Shown piece by piece: positions 50,020 through 61,459 of a stretch of 64,000 nucleotides of DNA. Both the position numbers and the translations under genes were made by a program. This DNA comes from Tetrahymena elliotti 4EA. Lineage: Eukaryota; Ciliophora; Oligohymenophorea; Hymenostomatida; Tetrahymenidae. The DNA lies in assembly GCA_000231825.2 (NCBI GenBank), contig JH720388.1:177063-241062 (forward strand), in the 5' to 3' direction. The notes under the pieces are model-generated. The model was given only the letters and a program-made list of their open reading frames with translations, searched no databases and was not told where the DNA came from. The number at the start of each line of letters is the position of its first letter. Positions within the stretch are counted from its first letter, which is position 1.

Positions 50020-51801
50020 ATGGCGCAATAAGATATACATTTCAAATTATTAGATGATTTTTTTAAATCTAATTTGAATGGCAGTCCTAATCTTAACTTA
50101 GAATGGAGTGGCTAGAATATTTCTTTGTAAGCATTAGAATTAATTAATAAAGGTTTGAATTAATTCAAAGATGCTGAGTAAATCTAATTAAATTACTCTA
50201 ACACTGAAATAAATGATAACAAGGCAGTTCAATTATTCCAAAATTTGATAGAATTTAAGAAGGCTGATAAATTATTACTCAACCTAAGATAGAATAATTT
50301 CTAATAAATTGGAGCAAATATGATAGGATCATTCTTAAAAAAGTGCCCAAATGTTTCTGTGCTAATTCTATTGTTAGAGAGAAACAAATTAGAAGGAGAA
50401 AGCATATAAAACATATTTTAAAATGTAAGAGAGCTTAGCTAAATTCAAAAAATTAATCTTAGATTGGGATAAAATTAGCTGAAAGTAGAAGGAACGAAAG
50501 CTTTAGCTAAATCTTTGGGTTAATGTATAAGTGTTCTTAGTTTATTAATTTAATTAGAGTAAAATTAAATTAGTGATGATGGAGCTTTAGTTTTATTTGA
50601 AGAATTAAGCAATTGCTAGAATCTTAAATCTCTAGAATTAGGTTTTTTTAGTAACTGCATCAGGGATCATGGTTTGTCAACTCTCCCCATTTTATTAAGT
50701 AAATGCTCTCAACTTTCAGAACTTGAGTTGGTTTTATCACATAACTTAATAGGTGATTTGGGAGCTATAGCACTTGGTGATGGACTTAAAAGTGGTCAAA
50801 ATCTAAAAATATTGAAATTATATCTTTACTAAAATAAAATATAAGATTAAGGGGCTCTTGCTATAGGAAGTGGGCTAAGTCACTTAAAAAATATTACTAA
50901 GTTAGTGTTATTTTTGTACATGAATTAAATTAAAGACAAAGGAGCGATAGGAATTGGTGAAGGTTTGAGTAACTGCTAAAATCTTTAAAATTTAGAACTT
51001 GAGTTGCAATAAAATGCTATTGGAAATGATGGGGTTTCTGGTTTAGGAGAAGGCTTAGGTAAATTGCCCTATCTATAAGTTTTAAATCTGGTTCTTTATG
51101 AAAATAAAATTAGTTCATTAGGCATAGATAAATTTGGAAAAGGTTTAAAAAGGTGTGAAAGTTTAGACAATTTTTTAATTTCACTCTTTAATTAATAATC
51201 ATTAGAAGGTATTAGATCTATTGGAACAGGATTAAGTTAGTGCTCAAAGCTAAAAAGATTATTCTTTAATTTTTCAATTATTTAGTTTTCATGCAAGGGG
51301 GTAGAAGAGATAAGTGAATGGTTGGCAAATTGTAAAAATCTTTAAAATCTAGAATATTACAGTTATTTAAACAATTTTGGAGATCAAGGAGCTATCTAAG
51401 TAGCAGATGGATTGAGTAAATGTCCTTAGCTTACAAAATTATGCTTGTATGTTTGGGGAAATTCTATTGGTGATTTAGGAGCTAAAGCTTTAAGAGAGGG
51501 ATTAAGTTAATGTGTTAATCTAGAAGAATTGAAATTTAACTTCGTTTAAAATGATATCAGTCATGAAGAGCATTTAGAAATGGGTAAAACTTTAAGTAAA
51601 TTACCTAAATTATCTACTTTAAAGTGTGTACTTTTTGAAGATGAAAGATACTTTTAATCTTAAGAGGTTATTAATTGTAAAAATATAAAAATCTTAGAGG
51701 TAAATATCAGACTTTGCAAATACTATGAATTCAAGATTTTCGTTTATCAATAAGCCTTGAAGATCAGAAATTTAGTTGTCTTGAACCCAATATTCAATTG
51801 A
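50020..51801 (+). CDS. Leucine-rich-repeat (RNI-like) protein, 593 aa
   Basis: A single uninterrupted frame from ATG 50020 (MAQQDIHFKLLDDFF) to TGA 51799-51801, exactly 594 codons. It is built from about 16 leucine-rich repeats of 28-30 residues, of the form L..L.L.L..N.I.D.GA..L...L..C.NL; clear examples include NLKILKLYLYQNKIQDQGAL and NLQNLELELQQNAIGNDGV. This long-repeat class (ribonuclease-inhibitor-like) forms a horseshoe that binds proteins. There is no NACHT, kinase or F-box at the N-terminus, and no signal or membrane segment, so a cytosolic adaptor is likely. Large families of similar LRR-only genes are typical of ciliates. The repeats become irregular after about residue 500 and the C-terminal ~60 residues are not repeats. 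Confidence 0.88.
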
Positions 51802-52658
51802 TTTAAACTAATTAGATGTACAGCCATTAAAATTCCTAAGCAGTTATAATTTATTTCTCCATTACATTAAAATCAAACCTCATAAATTTCATTTGATAAA
51901 AATTTAGAAATTAATTTCTTACATACATAGTAATTAGTCTATTTTAATTAGATGTCCTTAAAATTTTTATAGCAAATTAATTTCTAAATTAAACTTCATA
52001 TGACTGTATTTAGTTTTTATTAAAAAATAAATAACAATTTATCAACTTTTATTTTACTTTGAATGAATAAATAATTCACTATTTTGTTTTGATTAAATAT
52101 TTTTTACAGGTTTCTCAGCTATTTTCAAACATTCTTTTAAATTTATGAGAAAGTATTAAGATATTTTGCTCAGCATTTTTGACTTTTTTAATGTATTAAA
52201 AAGTATTCTTAAACTATTTGAATATCAAAAGACATCATTTTCTTACATCTGTTCACAAGATAAATCTATTATGTTTACTTTTATTAACTATTTTATTTGT
52301 GATTAGTTTATTAATTCGTAAATATAAGCCAATTAATTTTCTGACTAATAAAATCAATAAATAGTTTGAAATTATAAAAAAATCTGGTAAATTTTATTTT
52401 TTGAGAAAAAGATTAAATAATCAAAAGTGATTCAAAATAATTTTTTTTAATTTTTTGGTCTTTGAATTTTGAATTGATATACATTGTTGAAAAAATAAAC
52501 AAGAAGAAATAAATTAATTAAAAAAATAAAGAAATGTTTAATTGATTTATTAATAATGTTTTTAAGCGAAGTTACAGTCTTCTTTTTTATTAATTTATTT
52601 TAAACTATTGATTTCTTCAATATTATTTTATAAAAACGAATTGAGGAAAACTAGCTTT
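51802..52658. other. AT-rich spacer, no gene seen
   Basis: Convergent 3' flanks of the LRR and MACPF genes. Nothing else is visible. Confidence 0.6.
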
Positions 52659-54239
52659 TCAGAAAGCAGGACAGCTGCATTAGAAAATATTTCCTTATGG
52701 GCTATTATATACACTAGGTTAACAATCAGTGCAAACCATTTTGAACATTGTTTCATTAGGAGGAGGTAAGTTAAAATCAGTGTATTTGTTGTCTTCATAA
52801 TATTATGCAACACTACATCCTCTATCAACAAATTCTCCTAAAAATTCTTAAGGTCCTCCAGTGATGTCAGCTAAAAAGTTATACATGATAGTTCTGTAAT
52901 TACCTTCTTAATCTCTTTCGTATCTTACTTCGTTGATTAAGTCTTGTATAGCATGAACAGGACCAGATACACAGAATGTTTCAGAGTACCTTCTATCAGT
53001 ACCTACAGGACAAACATCGGCAGCCTTTAATTCAAATTATCTTGTAATACTTATCGATAATGGGAGAGGATGCTATCCTGCACAATAACCATTTCCTCCA
53101 ATAGCCCAGGCTGTTCTAGGTTATACTCTCTCAATTCTTCTTTATTCTTTCACTTAAGCTTAGTAACTCTATTATCTTTATCTCATTGATTCAATTCTAT
53201 TTGTAATTGCTTGCTATAAATTGGCCTTAACTTAAGGATTAGAAGCCAAGTTATCCCATGATAAAAATCTATTAATCTTTAGTAAAGCTGGATTTTAGAT
53301 AATAGTTTGTTCCCAATTAGAAACATTTTCTGGATTTCCACCAAATTTATGATCTAAAGTTACCTATCTTCTAGCAGTGAAGAATCCTTCAGCTTGATTC
53401 CCATGTAATTCATTACGCAAAGCTTCAGCAACTTATTCAGCTGAGAAACCACCTGTAAATTGAGGAGTGTAAAAAACACAATCTTTAAATACAGTTTATT
53501 TTTCAATCATACCACCAATAAAAGTATCTACAGAAATATGAGTACCCCAAGCATTTAAGAATTCATTATAAACTTCAACCTAGTAATCTTCTGGTAATGC
53601 ATCAATAGCTCTTTGAGCAAATCTATTGAGCTTCAAGTTATCAGTCTTGAAAGTCATTCTGATAACATTTTTAGTTTATTAAGCAATAGAAGTTTATTAA
53701 TTATTGGTGAAGAATTTTGTGAAAACATCATTTAAGTCTTTAGATTAGCTGTATTCACCTCCAAACCATTATCCATTTTGAGTAGCATCAAGCCAGATGT
53801 TAGTTAATTCAAATTCATTCTTAAATATTCTTATATCAGAATCTAAATTTACTTATTCAATTGAAGTTTCATCAGCAACAACAAATTAATTATTAGAAAG
53901 AGGATCAGTGTAGATTTATTCTTAACTAGGTTGAGGCGGATAAGTGAACTAAATAGCTGGGAGCTTAAGTTCTCCAGTAGAAATATCAAATGAGGCACCA
54001 ATACCTGATGGCATTTTAGGAATATCTGATTACAGTTGTCTTTTGTAAGATAAAAAAGCAACATTTTCCTAAGGACAATAAGTACCATGATAACCTGGGA
54101 AAGGACATAGCTCTTAAATAGCCTCTTCAATATTACTAGAAGAAAGTAGTTTATACATATTTCTAGAGCCACTCAGGTTTGAGCTTTAGACTAAGAGAAA
54201 TATAATTGAAAGACAAATGAAAGTCTTATTTAGTTGCAT
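52659..54239 (-). CDS. Secreted MACPF-domain (perforin-like) protein, 526 aa
   Basis: A single uninterrupted frame from ATG 54239-54237 to TGA 52661-52659, exactly 527 codons. The N-terminus is a signal peptide (hydrophobic residues 7-18). The family signature Y.EF...WGTH.....IGG lies at about residues 223-243 (GTH at 232-234), the hallmark of the membrane attack complex/perforin fold. Paired cysteines lie near residues 45/55 and in a Cys-rich C-terminus (CTDC, CSC). A basic Gln/Arg-rich linker is near residue 385. MACPF proteins are secreted and can assemble into membrane pores, but many family members do not form pores, so activity cannot be told from sequence. No GPI-like C-terminal hydrophobic tail is present. 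Local GC is the highest in this part of the window, consistent with a highly expressed gene. Confidence 0.85.
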
Positions 54240-57013
54240 TTGAAATCAACTTTTTTCTTATTTTTCCTTATCTTAATTTATTTTGTTTATGAATTGTTTT
54301 TCCAAAAACAAAATTAACTATTTAAATTGACTGAAAAAAAAAAATTAAAGAGAACAAATAATAAATCCAATCCATAATAGTTTCTTGTAGAACAGAATAA
54401 GTTATAAGTCATAAAAATCCTGTTTGAGATATAATTAAAAGTAAAAGAATAATGTCAAATTTAATTGAAAGTCTACTCCGATGAATTTTATTTATGAGAC
54501 AAATCTAATTTAAGGAGTAGAATAATTCATAATCATCTTGTTTTGAGTAAGCTAATTTAATTTAAATTTTTTCTATTTATAAATCTTAATTAACCATAAC
54601 ATCATTTTCATAAAAGTAATAGTAAGCCTACCCTTTTTTATTGAATTGAGTACTTCAAATAAGTAAAGTAATGTGTTTCTTTACATATATATGTACAGAT
54701 CATATCAAATAAAATTACTTTTTTATATTTAAAATATTTAGTATTGGCTTAAAAATAATACATACATACAGTCTAGCTTTTGTGAATTTTTTGTAAAAAA
54801 AGGAATATCCTACATTCAATCTTCTCTGTTATCATTTTATGTATTTACCAAAATTAAATCTAAAAATTAATTTTGTAAATTTAAAATTTGTTTCATTTGT
54901 GTTGCTCTTATTTTATTTTTTGAGAATGTTTTTTTTTCAATTCATTTTCATTTTTATCAAATGTCATCAATCATGGTAATTTTAGGCTTTTCATTTTGTA
55001 AAACCTTAGCTAAAATTAAAGGACTAATCCACAGTAAACCAATGAAAAATTTTATCTATTTTTTGTGGGTATTTAGTTTGAAAAATCAAACTTTCAGTTT
55101 CTTTGTTACTATTTTTGTATTTGCCAAAATTTAATCTTACCAAATTATACAAAGATATTTTTTATATTTTTTCATTTTTTGTGAAAAGCTTCTAAATATT
55201 TTTTACTAGGTTTTTAGTTTTTTTGGATTTTTAGTAAGAAAACAATTATTCAACTTTTAATCTAATCTTTTATTACTTTTTTTATTTACCAAAATTGAAA
55301 TCTTAGCTTATCAAAAAAAATTACTAATTTATTTTTATAGTTTATATTGGAAAAAAACATCAAAGTTTGAAACTTAATGTCTTTCTTTATTATTATTTTT
55401 ATTGAGCAAAAATACAAAAATATCAAAATTTTGCTTATTTATTACTTATTAAATAATTTAATCTAAACTTAAATATTGTTCATAATACAAAGCCAATTAT
55501 TAATTTATTGTGCTTCATATTATTATTAGAACTTTAGAAAGTAAACGAGCCATTTTTTAGTAATATAAAATGTAAAATTAAGTTGATTTAATTGTATTTT
55601 ATATTTAATTTTGCATTAAACTGATACACAAATCAAATTAATTACATTATTTCTAGTTTTTCATAGTATTAAACATCTTCACTTTTTTAATTGACTGCTA
55701 TGGTTTTAATATTAAGTAATAAATATTTCTTAAGATGGAAAATTTTTGTAAGTAATTTATTTATGAATATTTGAATTTTGCTTAATGATAAATTTTTATA
55801 TCTTTTTGTTAAAAAACTTTTGAGAGCTAAAAAAATTAAATTTATTTTAAACATCAGCTTTAAACACAAATAAAATAAACAAATTTTAATTTTAAAAAAT
55901 ATACTTTTTGATGTAATTGTTAAGCTAATTAAATAATCTTCTTGCTAATGTCTTAATACTTTTTGCAGAATATTCATTTAAAAATGATAAAAAGATCATA
56001 TTTGATGAAAAAATTAAAAAAAATATTTTATCATAATAAAATTTTTTTAAAAAAATTGATGAGGAAATTAAATTTACTAGCTACATATTTTGTGAAATTA
56101 ATTAAAAACGAAATCTAACAATAATAAACCCTCTTTTTTATTTGATTAAAATGTTGCATCATTACTTCAAAAAGAGATATTATCAATATCTAAAGTAATT
56201 TTACAAAATAAGTAAGAAAATTATTAGAAATTAAACAAATTAATAATGTAGATCAGAAGTTTCTTGAAAAAACAATTTGTGCATGAATAAATTATCTTCT
56301 AGTTCTTTGAAAATCAAAGAAATTTTTGAATTATAATTCTAAGAAAATCTATTTAACCAAAATTTCCAGTTTTTCTAATCCAAAACTTTATTCCAAAATT
56401 TATATTATTTTTATTGAAGTTGTAAATAGAAGAAATAAATGTAATTTTTATTAAATTCTAAAATCTACATATAACATTTTTATTTTACTCTTTACTAAAT
56501 TCAAAACAATTTAAACTGACAAACTTGTTATTCAGGATATTTTATAATTTTTTACTAAGCTATTAAAAATAGCCAAAAATATTGTTCAAAATTTTAATTT
56601 TTTCTACTTTAAGTAAACTCAAATATGATGTATTACCAAATTTACTGGTATATTTATAACTGCATTACTTTTATAGGAAATGTGTATGTTAGATTTTTTT
56701 CTTTTATAAAAATTTTCTTTACTAAATATTTATACCTCTTTTTATATCAATAAATAATTAAGTTAATTTGTTTTTGTGTGTTTGAGATTTCAAAAATTTT
56801 AATCAAAATTTTAATCTTTTTTTATTGGGTGTTATTAATGGGTTAAATAAATTATGATCAAAATTTTTTGTTTTTTTTTGCTTTGAAAAATGATTATTTA
56901 TATTATGATTGATTGTAAATACAAAAATAAATTATTAGCTTATAAGTTAATTTCAAAAAAAATTATCAATTAGTTAGAATAAAAGTAATAAAAATAAGTA
57001 ATATATTAAATAT
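54240..57013. other. Long AT-rich spacer with degenerate repeated blocks
   Basis: No gene is seen. A block resembling TGTTAC.ATTTTTGTATTTACCAAAATT.AATCTTA recurs near 54827, 55103 and 55269, with a weaker copy near 55388. Frames such as 55687-55869 on the minus strand are too short and lack coding texture. Confidence 0.5.
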
Positions 57014-59813
57014 ATGAAGGAATAGTAAGATAGAAACGAAAGTGAATAATTGAATTAACCCTTGCTTAATCCTAAAGGGTCTGTAAGTAATAAATATGAA
57101 AATCCTCCCCTCAAAACTATTTTTGGTTTCGATGTTAATTTAATAGCTCTTTCTTCAATGAATTTTTTTTAGAATGCAGCAGTATCAATCATTGTACCAT
57201 TCTTTCCTCCTATTGCTGAAAGTATAGGAGTATCTTCAACTATGGTAGGTTTGATCCTTGCCTTTAATCCTATTGGAAGCTTTTTAACATCTTTGATAGT
57301 GGGATAAATGATGGGTAGACTGGGTAAGAAGAACCTTATGATTTGGGGATTGATATTTTAATCATTGTCTATTGCATCATTTGGAGCTCTAAGTAACCTA
57401 AATAACGATATTGCATTTATCATTTTATCTGCATCCTCCAGATTTATTCAAGGAGCAGCTAGGTCTGCATATGGATCTTCTTCTTTTGGATATGTTCCTT
57501 AGCTTTGGCCTGATTCGTAATAATTTCATCTTTAGTTATACCTTATTATTTGTATGTATACCTTAGCATAGTAAAAAAGAATATTACACAAAAAAATCTA
57601 AATATTTTTATTTAGATATAAGTAACATAGAAATACGGAAATGTTCTTTCTTTCTTCCATAAAAGAAATTTAGTTAATCAGAATTGATATTTATTTAGAA
57701 ATGACTGATTAATCAAAAGCACTAATAAAGTACGCAGTTCATTTTTAACAATAAAAGAATTTATTTAGTCAGCCAAAAATTGAAAAGGGGAAAATTTTTA
57801 ACTTTATTTATCAGTAACATCAGTTAAAAAGCACGGCTAAATAAGCTAAGGATACAATATTTTTTCTATTATTCGCTTTGCTTTTTAAAATTTAATATTT
57901 TGATAATATAAACTAAAACTAGCTTAGTAATAAGTAATAATCCAGTCAATCATTCATTTAAATTTTAGGGTCAAAAATATTTTTTATTTTTTTTCTTTCT
58001 TATTAATTTTTAAACCTATTCAGAAAATATGAAAGAAAACATATCTTAACTTACTGTAATAAAGCTTATCAGCCAGCAGTCAGCCATGATAAATAATTTT
58101 TAAAATTTTTAATAAAAATATTTTTTTAACCTTTAAATTTCAAATAATTGTGAATTAATCTAAATACTAAATGAGTGTTCTCCTTTAGTATCATTAAATA
58201 GACCCTTATCTAATTCATTCAAATTTAAATAGAAAATCGAGTTTTCCATAAAGATTGAAAAACCCTGAACATATTTTTTTAAATGAGCAAAAAATATCAT
58301 AAAATAATTCAAAATCTATTTTTGATAGTAAAAAAATATTTGGAAGTTAGAAATAATAAACATCTGTGAATTTTTTTTATTAATCAACATTTCCCTTAAG
58401 TTGAATTGAATCTAATTTTATTATCAATTCAAAAATAAAGCCATATTTGTTGAAAAAAATAGATCTAAATCTGAAATTTAAGTTGTTAAAATGACTGTTA
58501 AAATATTATTGATTTTTTTATGATTTGAATAATATAGGGTTTAGAAGAAGATAAGTATTATGGAAACATTAACTGCTCTCGGAACTATATTAGGGCCAAT
58601 ATTAGGATAGGTAATGTATACTGGCTTAGGAAGCTAAATGCCTTTTTACATATTAAGTTTTTTGTTTCTATGTTGCTTATTTACTATAAGATGGTTACCT
58701 CCAGATGCAAAATCTAAGAAGGATCTTGATAGAGTTTCATCTTTAAAATCTTTGGGTGATAGATAAATATTTTTCACATTTATGACTTTGGTTGCAGGTC
58801 TAACTGGTTAAGCTTATATTAATACTTTGTATACTTAACATATGAGAAATTTAGGTTTAGATGATGATGTTTCTGGTTATGTTTATCCAGTTGGTTCTAT
58901 TTTTTATATTGGATGCTTGCATGCTATGCCTAGAATATCTAAATATGTTAATAGAAAATTAATCTTATCTGCTGGAGTTTTAATATCTGCTATTGGAGTT
59001 GAAGCTATGGCTCCTGAAAAATACATAGGATTACCATCTGCTAGTGGTGACTGGTATATAGTAACTATTGGTTAATGTTTAACAAATATTGCATTTGCCA
59101 TGGTAGTTTTACCTATCATTCCTGAGTTAATAGAATTAATTCTAGAAAAAGAGCTTAAAGAAAGAAACATTTCTTAAGCCGATGCTAAATTAACCAGAGC
59201 TTGTAGTGATATGAGTTCAGGAATTTTCATGGCAGGTTATTCTTTAGGGTTATTTATAGGACCTTTTACATCAGGTATTTTATTTGATTCATTTAATGGT
59301 AATGAAATAGAAAAATTCATGAACACTTCTAGATGTATCTCAGCTTTTGTAGCTGTTATTTTTGTGCTTTACATAACTATTGGAGGAGCTTATAAAGGTT
59401 TTAAAAAGCATAGACATGTTACAAGAATTTAATCTGAAAAAATCTAAATTGAACAAGATAAAGATACATTCATTAATTCAGTTTAGAATAATTTGTAAAA
59501 TTCATAATATTCTCAAAATAATAAGCAAAGCGAAGTTATTACATCACTAGGAGTTAATAAAGAAACTTACCCAATAAAATAGTATGAAAAGACTACAGAC
59601 GATAGTCCAAATAGTAATAATTAAGCCTAAAAATAAACCTAAAGAAATTATGATGTAGAATCAGATGTCCTTTTATCTAATTCAGATATCTCAGATATAG
59701 AAAAGTAAAATAGAAACTAAATCTATTCTCTTGGTAGAAATACTATTACAGAAGAAGTAGATGGTATTAATTTATATGTATAGATAAAAGAAGATAATAG
59801 TGATGAAGCTTGA
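57014..59813 (+). CDS. MFS transporter, copy A (DHA1/SLC18-like), 592 aa
   Basis: Two exons separated by a 1021-nt intron (57517-58537, GTAATA..ATAG), exactly 593 codons from ATG 57014 to TGA 59811-59813. A polar N-terminus precedes about 12 hydrophobic segments. Motif A lies between TM2 and TM3 (GQMMGRLGKK, about 97-106), and a motif-B-like RFIQGAARSAYGSSSFGYV lies in TM4. NAAVSIIVPFFPPIAESIGV in TM1 and its loop resembles SLC18/vesicular-amine-type and drug:H+ antiporters (DHA1). It would move a small organic substrate across a membrane against a proton gradient; the substrate is unknown. The C-terminal ~120 residues are a polar Gln/Asn/Asp-rich cytosolic tail. It is a tandem paralog of the gene at 61460. 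The intron position is identical in both and the sequences across the junction match (DSVQKKISIMET). Confidence 0.9.
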
Positions 59814-61459
59814 TTTAATAAAGCATTTTTTCATAAAAAAATCTTTTAAAGATCTAAAAAATCTGATTAAATATTATTTTTAAATTATTTTTTTATATTA
59901 TTTATATGTAATAAATTTCAATTAATTAACATAAAATTACTTATTGGTTTTTTTTGAATAATTTTATCACAAAAAAAGCAGGTTCAATATTTTCTTTAAA
60001 ATAAGTAAAGTAATATCTTACAAATTAAAAAATGAAAAATGCAGTTTTACATTTGGAATAAAACAGTAATCTAAATCTAATTCAATTTCTATTCAAGATA
60101 TATGAACTTTTTTTTAATTTTATTAGTCAAATAAATGCTTATTGTTGAATTTTTTTCTTTTTCTCCAAAACATTTTTTCACAGCAAATTTTTTAATTTTT
60201 TTGATACTTTTTAATTCATTTTGCAAAGTGTAAAATTAAAAACTATTAGAAGGTAAGTCTAGAAAGAATAAAAATTAACCAAGCCATTGATTTTTCAAGA
60301 AGCAAATTCATATATTTCCTAGCAGCTGGAAATCAAATTTTACAGAAAAGTAGGAAAAAGTAAATTATAATTTTAATAAAAATAGTTCAATTTTTGTTAC
60401 AATTAATTTATTTCTTAGAAGTAAAATAACGATTTTTGAGTGAATTTGCTTAGCATATAGAGTTAATTTTTTGCTAAACTTTATTTTTAATCAGCAGAAT
60501 AAAATCGATACTAAGAACATTCATTTTTTTCATATAATAAAAAATAATCTGTTTGATATTATCCTTCATTAATGAAATACATTTTTGAGACTTGGTTCTT
60601 TTTTGAATAAATAAATAATCTTAACTTTTTTAAAGCATTTCTCTCAAATCCCTATTCTTTCATAAAAGAGATTGATTAATAAAACTTATGGTAATGCCAT
60701 TCTATGTTTATGAATTAAAGTAAGAAAAATTATTTACTATTTTATCTTACATGACATTTTAATAAGTAAATCAATCTAAATTTTTTTGTTGTTGTAAAAA
60801 TTCCTCAGCATTAATTAAATTTGAGTTAAATTTTTATGAAATCAAATAATGAATAAACTGATTTAGTATTAAAAGTTTAAAAAATAAATATTTGTCTTTA
60901 TTAAAAATTAAAATAATAAAAGATTAATTTAATTTTTTTTTTTAATATTTTTTTTTTTCATTTTATATTTGATTGTGTGACTTTTGCGAATTTTCTCATG
61001 AAATTGTGAGGTCGAAAAGTTATTAATTTATTGTTTATAAAATGAGTATTATAATACAAAAATAGGTAATATGTATCAAAATTTTTGTGTTAAATACACT
61101 TATTTTTAATCAAAACTACAATTTAATTATACGAGTTTAATTAAAACTGCGTATTTTGCTTATTATCTAAAATATTACTATTGATGTATTAAAATTGACC
61201 ACCACCACTAAATAGCTAAATTATATTTTAGATTTTTTGGATTATGAAGAGAGAACTAGAGGTAAATATAAAAACATTAATTTATTAATATTGACCACCA
61301 CTATTATACAGCTATATTATATTTTAGATTTTTTAATCAAAAATATGGAGCTTGAGGTTAATATAAAAAGGTGATACAATTTACTTTTATAATTTTATTA
61401 AGCTCCTTTAAATTTATAAAATTATCATTTTAAAATAGGAAATAAGTGATTTAAGTAGT
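59814..61459. other. Spacer between MFS paralogs
   Basis: No gene is seen. The right end carries an 81-bp direct repeat (listed separately) close to the start of copy B. Confidence 0.6.
61194..61370. repeat. Direct repeat upstream of MFS copy B
   Basis: Copies at 61194-61274 and 61290-61370 share ATTGACCACCAC, AGCTA.ATTATATTTTAGA, TTTTTT and a .GAGGT.AATATAAAAA end, with period about 96 bp. The second copy ends 90 bp before the ATG of copy B, so it may hold promoter elements. MFS copy A has no such sequence upstream. Confidence 0.75.

Noticed and set aside
53849..54172. 107-codon minus-strand frame
   Set aside because: Out-of-phase shadow of the MACPF gene.
55687..55869. 60-codon minus-strand frame in the 54-57 kb spacer
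   Set aside because: Composition is that of the AT-rich spacer, with no start context or domain.
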